The notes under the pieces are model-generated. The model saw only the letters and a list, made by a program, of their open reading frames with translations. It made no database searches and was not told the origin of the DNA. From CAYHWW01 sp964360145 (GTDB taxonomy: Bacteria > Bdellovibrionota > UBA1018 > CAYHWW01), in assembly GCA_964360145.1 (NCBI GenBank), contig CAYHWW010000005.1, forward strand, positions 1 through 54,189: a DNA stretch of 54,189 nt, in the 5' to 3' direction. The position numbers were made by a program, and so were the translations under genes. Below, piece after piece: positions 48,386 through 54,189 of this stretch. Position 1 is the stretch's first letter; the number at the start of each line of letters is the position of its first letter.

Positions 48386-48888
48386 AGCTTTTCTCCTAAC
48401 ACAAAGCCTATTCCGGTGCTGCCAAAACCTCCGGCCCCCCGAACGGTGGCCGCGGTGAACTCGTCCACGGGGACCCAGTCCGCACGGAGCACAGGGGTCA
48501 GCATGAGCTGGGCGATGCGGTCACCAGGCTTCACAACCCGCGATTCTTCACTGATGTTGTGGAGGGCCACCAGAATCTCACCCTGATAGTCAGCATCAAT
48601 GAGACCCACTCCCTGCTTCACTACCAACCCCTGCTTGGTGCCCAGGCCGCTGCGGGAGAGGATGAGGGCGCAAAGACCGGGGTCCGCCATGTGAATGGCG
48701 ATGCCCGTGGGAATAAAGGCCGTGGCACCGGGGGCTAACGTGAGCTCCTGGTCCAATGCCGCGAAGAGATCGGCGCCTGCCGCCGCATTGGAGCCGTAGG
48801 CGGGCAGCCCACCGCCCGGGAGGCGGGAGAGGATTTCAGGACGGAGGACCTTCAGTTGCACTGGCTTTTGCACGGTTGTGGCATTCAT
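48379..48888 (-). CDS. dut: dUTP diphosphatase
   Basis: A 169-residue trimeric dUTPase that hydrolyses dUTP to dUMP, keeping uracil out of DNA. All five motifs are present in order: AAGADLFA, SRSGLGTKQGL, GLIDADYQGE, GDRIAQL and RGAGGFGSTG. The N-terminus is slightly longer than in E. coli (151 residues). It heads the overlapping dut-bolA-grxD operon. Confidence 0.96.
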   Translation of the reverse strand: MNATTVQKPVQLKVLRPEILSRLPGGGLPAYGSNAAAGADLFAALDQELTLAPGATAFIPTGIAIHMADPGLCALILSRSGLGTKQGLVVKQGVGLIDADYQGEILVALHNISEESRVVKPGDRIAQLMLTPVLRADWVPVDEFTAATVRGAGGFGSTGIGFVLGEKLC

Positions 48889-48914
48889 GGGGGCACCGTA
48901 CTAAAATTGGGTCC

Positions 48915-49310
48915 ATGGGCCAACCTTCTTTCGCTGCTGCCTTCGCCACTCTCCTCCTGGCCCTTACCGCCGCCGGGTGCGCCTCCATGGGCACGGAGGC
49001 CCACATGCAGCGCCCCGGGGGACATGGCCCCATCAGCGAGACCCTGGACGCGCACCGTGGCGACTTTGACGCCTGCATCCCCCAAAGTTATTCCCTCAAT
49101 GCTGGCGAGAGTCTGCGCATGATCGTGACGTTCACCCTCACCGATGACGGCGCCGTGAGTAAGCTCGATGTGGAATCCATGTCCAGCCCAGACCCGGAAT
49201 TCCGGGTCTGTGTCCTGCGCAAACTCAAAAAAATCTCTTTTCCGCCGCCCGTATCGGGCAGAGATCAAGCAGTGCGATATCCCCTGATCTTCGTCCAATC
49301 CTCGGGGTAG
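48915..49310 (+). CDS. Lipoprotein with AgmX/PglI-like C-terminal domain
   Basis: A 131-residue lipoprotein with lipobox LTAAGC (Cys22). The mature region (LDAHRGDFDACIPQSYSLN, then MIVTFTLTDDGAVSKLDVES and CVLRKLKKISFPPP) follows the AgmX/PglI C-terminal (TonB-like) pattern in which two cysteines flank the domain. Relatives occur in myxobacterial gliding proteins and other deltaproteobacteria; the function here is unknown. The ATG at 48915 is where the signal peptide starts. Repeat copy C follows the stop within 8 bp. Confidence 0.75.
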   Translation: MGQPSFAAAFATLLLALTAAGCASMGTEAHMQRPGGHGPISETLDAHRGDFDACIPQSYSLNAGESLRMIVTFTLTDDGAVSKLDVESMSSPDPEFRVCVLRKLKKISFPPPVSGRDQAVRYPLIFVQSSG

Positions 49311-49317
49311 GCTCGGT

Positions 49318-49420
49318 CTTTTCCCGCATAGCTTCGTTGTCGTCGTCGCCCGCTCCACGCGGCGTGCAGAAGCACGCCTTGGTCGCCGGGCTCCTCCTCC
49401 GCCTCGCTCTGCGGGAAAAG
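49318..49420 (+). repeat. Structured intergenic repeat, copy C
   Basis: The outer stem is 49318-49332 with 49406-49420 (14 of 15 pairs). The inner 7-bp hairpin has loop AGAA (49361-49367 with 49372-49378). It shares the conserved strings with copies A and B. Short outermost pairs (TAGGC with GCCTA) lie beyond an internal loop, as AAGC with GCTT do in copy A. Confidence 0.85.
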
Positions 49421-49440
49421 CCCTTCGCCTAGCCTAGGAT

Positions 49441-49510
49441 TTGGTATGCAGCTTGGTCGCTCACTCGTCGTCGCGCCTCGCTCTGCGGGAAAATACCTTC
49501 GCTTACTAAG
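49441..49510 (+). repeat. Degenerate fourth repeat copy (D)
   Basis: It contains a TTGGTAT/CTTGGTCGC remnant and a right arm GCCTCGCTCTGCGGGAAAAT (49475-49494) followed by ACCTTCGCTTAC. The right arm is nearly identical to that of copy C, but the inner hairpin and most of the left arm are deleted. Confidence 0.6.
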
Positions 49511-49592
49511 GGTCATGGGCAGAATTTTCCTACTTAGCAACGCTCCGCAGCGTGCCCTTGCCTCCGGTGATCGCCGGGCTGATCCTAGGAGT

Positions 49593-50408
49593 ATGGCACC
49601 TGCGTCTCTTGTTACGGCCCTGGCACTACTTTTCGCGTCCGCGGCTTTCGCGGACAACCAACCCCACAAAGCAGCCATCATCGAACACATCATCGATGGC
49701 AGCGAGGTCAGCGTACAGCGGGGGGAATCCACCCTGTCCTTGCACCGAGGGGAAGACCTCTACGAGGGGGACTCCCTCATCACTGACAATCAGACAGTCT
49801 ACATCAAGCTGGCCCGCCACAACGAGATACAGCTCACCCCCCACTCCGAGCTCGTGATGGAGCGGGTTGGCATCGGCAAAACCGATGACGACAGCACCAG
49901 CTCTTTAATCACGCTGAAAAAAGGCATTCTCTGGGGCTTGCTTGCCAACGGCATGAGCATGGGCACCCCCTTCACCGTGCGCACCGATGAGCTCGCGGTG
50001 GACGTATCCAGCGCCAATCTTGTCGTGGAGCGTGCCGAGGGTAAAAAAACCACGACCCTGCTGTCTCTTGAGGGCACGCTCAAATACGGTGTAAACACCA
50101 CTGAACTACGCAACACCAAGGCCGCTCGCTACGTGAATGCCGGATTTCGCATTTCTTCGGAGGAGGATGGCAAGATTTCGCCGCCCAAGCGCTTCAAGCG
50201 GCACCTCCTCCTTGCGTATTTGGGAAAAAAGGCCAAGGCCACCAGCAAAGACATCTCGAACCGGGGGTTCCGTGCGCTGAGTTCCATCATGCGGAAGGAC
50301 GCCGCGGAAACCACTGAAGAACAAATCACCTGGAATCTGCCGCCCGGCGTGGGCGTGCCCCAAAACAACGCAGGCGGCGCGGGGCCTCATGGCATGCCCA
50401 GTCGATGA
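49593..50408 (+). CDS. FecR-domain secreted protein
   Basis: A 271-residue protein. The signal peptide is MAPASLVTALALLFASAAFA. The FecR-like beta-sandwich follows: EVSVQRGESTLSLHRGEDLYEGDSL split by a conserved GD turn, YIKLARHNEIQLTPHSELVM, and VRTDELAVDVSSANLVVE. Stand-alone secreted FecR domains are common in deltaproteobacteria; they are not the classical iron anti-sigma factors, which carry N-terminal cytoplasmic domains. The ATG at 49593 is chosen for the signal peptide, with AGGAG very close upstream; ATG 49515 would add 26 residues. The MFS gene follows after 6 bp. Confidence 0.75.
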   Translation: MAPASLVTALALLFASAAFADNQPHKAAIIEHIIDGSEVSVQRGESTLSLHRGEDLYEGDSLITDNQTVYIKLARHNEIQLTPHSELVMERVGIGKTDDDSTSSLITLKKGILWGLLANGMSMGTPFTVRTDELAVDVSSANLVVERAEGKKTTTLLSLEGTLKYGVNTTELRNTKAARYVNAGFRISSEEDGKISPPKRFKRHLLLAYLGKKAKATSKDISNRGFRALSSIMRKDAAETTEEQITWNLPPGVGVPQNNAGGAGPHGMPSR

Positions 50409-50414
50409 GATGAA

Positions 50415-51674
50415 ATGACGAGGAAGGCGCTGCGCTCGCTGAAGAGCCGCAACTTCAGCATCTATTTTGGTGGTCAGCTGATTTCACTGACGGGGTCCTG
50501 GATCCACAATGTGGCTCAGAGCTGGTTGGTGTACCGCATGACGGGCTCCGCGGCCTGGCTTGGCGCCTTTGTGTTCCTGGAACAGCTGCCCTCTTTTTTA
50601 CTGAGCCCATTCTCAGCGGCGCTGCTGGACCGGGTGCCCTTGGGGCGGGCGATCTTCTCCACTCAGGCTGCCCTATCCCTGGTGGCGCTGTCCATGGGCG
50701 CTCTCGCCATCACGGGCCATCTCACGCCCGCGACCCTGGCGCTTCTCGTGCTCATCAATGGCGTGGTGAATGCTTTCGATATCACGGCAAGAAGCGCATT
50801 TCTCGCCGAGATGGTGCCAAGCCAGGACATCCCCAATGCCATCGGCCTCCACTCGGTGATCTTCAATGCCGCCCGCATCGCAGGCCCCCTGGTCGCAGGC
50901 GCGGTTGTGGCCCAAAGGGGCGAGGGGGCTTGCTTCCTCATCAACGGCTTCACATTCTGGCCGCTGCTCATTGGCCTGGGCCTCATGAGCGGCGCACGCC
51001 TCAGAACCGCGGCGGCTCCCCTGCCCCGCTCATACCTGGGCTCCATCCGCGATGGCTTCCACTACGCGTGGCGGGAAAAAGCGGTCCGCACGCCGCTCCT
51101 GCAAATCGCCGTGGCCTGTTTCACGGGCTACGCCCACCTGGTGCTCCTGCCAGTTTTTGTCGCGAAGACGTTCAGCGGCGACGCCCCCCTGCTGGGAGCC
51201 ATGGCGAGCTCCGTGGGCATCGGTGCCATCGCTGGTTCATTGGCCCTTGCTGCGCGGGTGGGCACGGTGGGGCTGGAACGTACCGCCCGAGTTTCTGGGC
51301 TCGCTCTTGCCGCCACCATGTGCCTCTTCGCCGCGAGCAGCAATCTGCCCTTCTCGCTGGCGCTACTGACTTTGGCTGGGTTCTTCATGGTCAATCACAT
51401 GTCCGCCACCACGGTGCTGTTGCAGTCGTGCCTGCCCACGGCGCTGCGCACGCGGGTGATGAGCATTCACACCATGGCCCACACGGGAATCTCGCCGCTG
51501 GGCGCGCTGGTGGCGGGGTACTTGGCTGAAACCCACGGGGCCGCCGCCGCCGTGGCGGTATTCGCCGGGATGCTGGCGGTGGGCGTGGGTAGCTTCGCGT
51601 TGGTGTCGGCGCAAGAGGCGAGTACGGTTGTGGATGCCGTCATGGAGCCATCGGACAAGGCTGACGCGGGGTAG
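50415..51674 (+). CDS. MFS exporter (MFS_3 / EntS-like)
   Basis: A 419-residue twelve-helix transporter of the MFS_3 group that includes enterobactin exporter EntS. Diagnostic are LKSRNFSIYFGGQLISLTGSW split across helix 1, MTGSAAWLGAF, DRVPLGRAI (A-motif) and VNAFDITARSAFLAEMV. It probably exports a small molecule; the substrate is unknown. It lies 6 bp after the FecR gene, and the two may form an operon. Confidence 0.88.
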   Translation: MTRKALRSLKSRNFSIYFGGQLISLTGSWIHNVAQSWLVYRMTGSAAWLGAFVFLEQLPSFLLSPFSAALLDRVPLGRAIFSTQAALSLVALSMGALAITGHLTPATLALLVLINGVVNAFDITARSAFLAEMVPSQDIPNAIGLHSVIFNAARIAGPLVAGAVVAQRGEGACFLINGFTFWPLLIGLGLMSGARLRTAAAPLPRSYLGSIRDGFHYAWREKAVRTPLLQIAVACFTGYAHLVLLPVFVAKTFSGDAPLLGAMASSVGIGAIAGSLALAARVGTVGLERTARVSGLALAATMCLFAASSNLPFSLALLTLAGFFMVNHMSATTVLLQSCLPTALRTRVMSIHTMAHTGISPLGALVAGYLAETHGAAAAVAVFAGMLAVGVGSFALVSAQEASTVVDAVMEPSDKADAG

Positions 51675-51750
51675 CCGCGGCCCTAGATCGCCCTGCGTGG
51701 CGCCCAAGAAAGGGGTGGCGATGCGCGTAGGGCCAGGCTTTATCGTTTTT

Positions 51751-51787
51751 TTGCATATGAAAAATATATGTGATATTATTTCATATG
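51751..51787 (+). promoter_or_regulatory. Promoter and operator of the Xre-RES module
   Basis: TTGCAT (51751-51756), exactly 17 bases, TATTAT (51774-51779). The perfect inverted repeat CATATGAAA (51754-51762) with TTTCATATG (51779-51787) brackets the spacer and -10 box. This suggests autorepression by the Xre antitoxin. Confidence 0.75.
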
Positions 51788-51803
51788 AAATGGATGGCAA
51801 TGA

Positions 51804-52187
51804 ATGGCTTCAAAATCTGCGGATAAGAAAAAACCTGACCAGAAGGAAGTCGTACTAACTAAAGCTGTTCTCCGCTCTGCTGACCTACTTGGGGTCGAGA
51901 GAAAAGAACTATCCGAGATCATCGGCATTAGTGAGGCAACTATTTCGCGCATGAATAGCGGAGAATCTACTGTTTCCTTGGATACCAAGGAGGGTGAGGT
52001 GGCCGTGCAATTTGTAAGAATCTATAGGAGCCTAGATAGCATTTTTGGTGGAAAGCCTGAGTTATGCTCGAAGTGGCTCAAGGCCACCAACACGCACCTT
52101 GGAGGCGTACCGCTGGAACTCACTAAGAACATTCAGGGGCTCGTCGATGTCGCAAGATATTTGGACGCAATGCGCGCCAAGGTTTAA
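51804..52187 (+). CDS. Xre/MbcA/ParS-type antitoxin
   Basis: A 127-residue antitoxin. The HTH lies at about residues 28-55 (ELSEIIGISEATISRMNSG). The C-terminal DUF2384-like region follows (FVRIYRSLDSIFGGKPELCS, WLKATNTHLGGVPLELTKN), which in known complexes plugs the RES toxin active site. The toxin gene begins inside its last 41 bp. The flanking DNA is less GC-rich than the core genes, in keeping with horizontal transfer. Confidence 0.9.
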   Translation: MASKSADKKKPDQKEVVLTKAVLRSADLLGVERKELSEIIGISEATISRMNSGESTVSLDTKEGEVAVQFVRIYRSLDSIFGGKPELCSKWLKATNTHLGGVPLELTKNIQGLVDVARYLDAMRAKV

Positions 52188-52920
52188 GTTTACGACGTTC
52201 TCGGGGAGTGCTTGGCGGCTCGTAGAGGGGCAGCATACGATAGCCACCCGTAAACTCGTCGATAGTGACGAGGAACAGGGTATTCTCGAGGAAATTATCG
52301 AGACGGCCAAGCCGCCCGCACCTTACGACCAAGACTGTGGCAAATACCACTACCTTCTATGGACGCCGTTCCGGTATCCTCCGCTGAAAAATGGATCGCG
52401 GCTGGGAACGAAAGATCGGCGCGGACTTTGGTATGGTTCAATGGAGATTGAGACTACCTTTGCCGAGCGAGCATACTATATGCTTTTGTTGCGCTCCGGG
52501 TCGGCTGCTGATTTTGGAACTTTCGAGACACCGATCACGGCATTTACGATCAGGGTCAAATCGAAAGCTTGCGCGAACCTGACATTACCGCCATTCAAGA
52601 AACTTGAGCGCGAAATTTCTTCCCCCGTTTCGTATGCTAGCTCACAGCCACTTGGCTCTGCTCTTCGTGACCATGGTGCAGCTGTGATCTGTTTTACGTC
52701 CGCAAGGTGTCCTAGGCGAGGAGTAAACATCGCTGTCACAAATCTTGCCGTTTTTCAGACTAAGACACCCACGGGTTCGACTTCCTGGTTTTGTGTTAGC
52801 GGTGCCGAGACGATCGAATTCAAACCGAACGGGTTTCAGACTATTCTCCCTAAACACACTACGTTCAAAATCGATGATTTTATGATCAACGGGCGGTTCC
52901 CAGCGCCTGGAATTGAGTAG
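52147..52920 (+). CDS. RES-domain toxin (NAD-degrading family)
   Basis: A 257-residue RES toxin. Arg24 in AWRLVEG, Tyr96 in GLWYGS and Glu107 in TTFAERAYY fit the RES catalytic pattern (Arg, Tyr, Glu). Known RES toxins degrade or phosphorolyse NAD, or ADP-ribosylate a target. At 257 residues it is longer than the usual about 150-230. The ATG at 52147 overlaps the antitoxin gene by 41 bp, as is common in these pairs; a longer frame from 52045 is unlikely. Confidence 0.85.
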   Translation: MSQDIWTQCAPRFKFTTFSGSAWRLVEGQHTIATRKLVDSDEEQGILEEIIETAKPPAPYDQDCGKYHYLLWTPFRYPPLKNGSRLGTKDRRGLWYGSMEIETTFAERAYYMLLLRSGSAADFGTFETPITAFTIRVKSKACANLTLPPFKKLEREISSPVSYASSQPLGSALRDHGAAVICFTSARCPRRGVNIAVTNLAVFQTKTPTGSTSWFCVSGAETIEFKPNGFQTILPKHTTFKIDDFMINGRFPAPGIE

Positions 52921-52984
52921 TAGACTTCGATAGAGTCGTTTCGACTTGCTTCCAGTTCTGTGGCGAGACCATTTTGTATAGCTT

Positions 52985-54064
52985 TCAGCGCCGTTCGCGG
53001 CAAGAATCCGCGCTTGTATATTCGATCCCCTGAAACACGCGATCTCGCATGAAGGCGTACTTCTCTGGGCTGGCGCGACGGAGCATTTCCGGCTGGAATC
53101 TGTAAGCAACAAAAGACTCCGCGAAATCCTCGGCGCGGCTGGTGGTGCCGTATCCCGAGACGCAGGTGGAGGGACGGTGAGGCCGCCAGTGGTCCGAAGC
53201 TTCCGTCTCTCCATCGTCTACCCGCCGATGGTTCATCCAGTCGGAAATGCGCAACCAATCCTCAGAGCCATCCAGATCACCGAGCGCCATTGAAACACGG
53301 TGGCCAAGTTCATGCACGACGGTGCCCCGCCGGTCCTGCGCATCCAACAGGTCCCAGGCGTCAAACATCATGATCCGTGCATCGGCGATGGTGCCCTTTG
53401 GCTGTCGCGGACCGCCACGGAGGTAGTGTTGCACGGATTGGTTATGGAAAAGAGAGATAAGGTGGCTGGGCAGCGCCGTCGCTCCCGAAAGTACATCCCT
53501 CAGCTGCTCGTTGGTGAAGGGCGAAACGGCCTCGGCGATAAGAATGCTGGCACCGCTGACGGGAGACGTGTTGAGATGGTAGCGCGCCAGAAGATAGGTC
53601 GCCCGGGTGGCGAATTCTTCACCGCCGAGAACTGCTGCTGCTGCGCACTGAAACTCATGGCACCCCTCAGGCACGGTGTAAGTGGTGCCCGTGCGGAGGA
53701 ACTCCGGCGTCGTGAGCTGGTGAAAGAGATCCAGCAAAACCGTGGGCTGATCCACGAACTCAATCCCGTAGATGGTGCGGCTTTCCCGGGGACCGTGCCC
53801 CGGATTTTCAGCAATCCACTGACCCATCTCGGCCACTGTGAGCTCCCGGGGCATGCACGGCGCTGTGGACGTGTCCGCAAGCACGCGGAAAGGTAAAGCC
53901 CTGGCCACCCGCGCCCACTCATTGATGGCGTCGATGCTCATAGGCTCCGTGGTGGCCCGGCTGCCTTCGCAGACAACCGCACCAGCGCCGGCATCCTGGG
54001 CGTGGACAGCACCGGGCATAGCGAGGGCGAAGAGCGCTATGAGGAAGGGGGAAATGGTTTTCAT
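52985..54064 (-). CDS. Secreted zinc metallopeptidase candidate (gluzincin-like)
   Basis: A 359-residue exported protein with a signal peptide (cleavage after GAVHA). TVVHELGHRVS supplies HExxH at 251-255, and SRAEDFAESFVAYRF (residues 309-323) supplies a downstream Glu (Glu316) in the ExFAE form seen in anthrax lethal factor-related peptidases. Six cysteines suggest disulfides. The target is unknown. The N-terminal about 200 residues are not recognised. It is unrelated in sequence to the M64 peptidase at 18850. Confidence 0.7.
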   Translation of the reverse strand: MKTISPFLIALFALAMPGAVHAQDAGAGAVVCEGSRATTEPMSIDAINEWARVARALPFRVLADTSTAPCMPRELTVAEMGQWIAENPGHGPRESRTIYGIEFVDQPTVLLDLFHQLTTPEFLRTGTTYTVPEGCHEFQCAAAAVLGGEEFATRATYLLARYHLNTSPVSGASILIAEAVSPFTNEQLRDVLSGATALPSHLISLFHNQSVQHYLRGGPRQPKGTIADARIMMFDAWDLLDAQDRRGTVVHELGHRVSMALGDLDGSEDWLRISDWMNHRRVDDGETEASDHWRPHRPSTCVSGYGTTSRAEDFAESFVAYRFQPEMLRRASPEKYAFMRDRVFQGIEYTSADSCRERR

Positions 54065-54141
54065 GGCAAACCCCTGTAATTCAAGATCAATGCCAGATCA
54101 CGGGCCTGGAACTATTAATCTTTTTTTATTTATAGTGTCTA

Positions 54142-54157
54142 CCATATGGGCATATGG
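54142..54157. promoter_or_regulatory. Short inverted repeat over a possible start codon
   Basis: CCATATG, two Gs, CATATGG: perfect 7-bp arms. The right arm contains the ATG at 54154 of the partial frame that runs off the window, so a repressor site or start-codon-hiding hairpin is possible. Confidence 0.4.
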
Positions 54158-54189
54158 ACGCCGGCGAAATCCTAAACCGACTCCTGCCC
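54154..54189 (+). CDS. 5' end of a gene leaving the window (partial, tentative)
   Basis: Twelve open codons from the ATG at 54154 (MDAGEILNRLLP) reach the window edge without a stop. AT-rich DNA with TATAGT at 54131-54136 lies upstream and could be a -10 box. There is too little sequence to name a product, and no good ribosome binding site is seen. Confidence 0.3.
   Translation, partial: MDAGEILNRLLP

Noticed and set aside
30754..49510. CRISPR or simple tandem-repeat explanation of the structured elements
   Set aside because: There are only four copies, widely spaced, with divergent arms and no spacer arrangement or cas genes.

Overview
The window is chromosomal DNA from a Gram-negative bacterium. 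Signal peptides, lipoboxes, a TonB-like AgmX/PglI C-terminal domain, a lytic transglycosylase, a FecR-type protein and a BolA/CGFS-glutaredoxin pair all point to a proteobacterium-like cell. The mix with a DUF4010 MgtC protein, a bacterial deoxyhypusine-synthase homologue, an M64 peptidase and many secreted orphans looks most like the former Deltaproteobacteria (Bdellovibrionota/Oligoflexia or Myxococcota neighbours). That placement is inference from gene content; there is no rRNA to confirm it.

Region 1 (1-12 kb) is core genome. It holds an ATGA-coupled trio (MgtC/DUF4010, PaaK-like adenylate-forming enzyme, P-loop ATPase), aconitase acnA on the minus strand, and the conserved run rplU-rpmA // obgE-nadD-rsfS-rlmH, which serves ribosome biogenesis and NAD synthesis. 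A glutathione S-transferase faces rlmH.

Region 2 (12-22.1 kb) is accessory DNA between two identical initiator tRNA-fMet genes and a third, partial tRNA 3' end. It carries a beheaded HigB-like toxin with an intact antitoxin, a nucleotidyltransferase/winged-helix/HTH operon with its own palindromic operator, scraps of two more antitoxin genes, a perfect 24-bp inverted repeat, a histidine kinase, an M64 peptidase lipoprotein and secreted orphans. The second tRNA and a 62-bp copy of its 3' end plus terminator bracket a 1.8-kb mini-island that encodes an ecotin-like protease inhibitor, a small lipoprotein and a two-gene toxin-antitoxin unit.

Region 3 (22-41 kb) is mostly housekeeping and metabolism: a YhcC-type radical SAM protein, a deoxyhypusine-synthase-like enzyme, an NtrC-type sigma-54 regulator, a YqjE/ElaB-type membrane operon, a URC uracil-catabolism cluster (GTP cyclohydrolase II-like URC1, DUF1688/URC4, upp, udk), hemH, a lytic transglycosylase, an organophosphate antiporter, a truncated haemoglobin, a VapC/FitA module and prfC.

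Region 4 (41-54 kb) has a secreted prolyl oligopeptidase, rmuC with an acidic partner, a small transporter-like protein, an uncharacterised two-gene module with a near-consensus promoter, a CBS protein, dut-bolA-grxD, an AgmX/PglI-like lipoprotein, a FecR protein, an MFS exporter, an Xre-RES toxin-antitoxin pair and a secreted zinc-peptidase candidate.

The most unusual signal is a family of about 105-bp intergenic repeats (30.75, 47.7 and 49.3 kb, with a degenerate fourth copy at 49.45 kb). All lie immediately after plus-strand genes. Their outer arms differ in sequence yet are self-complementary in every copy, and each contains a 7-bp hairpin with a tetraloop whose stem also covaries. That is the signature of a conserved RNA (or folded-DNA) structure.
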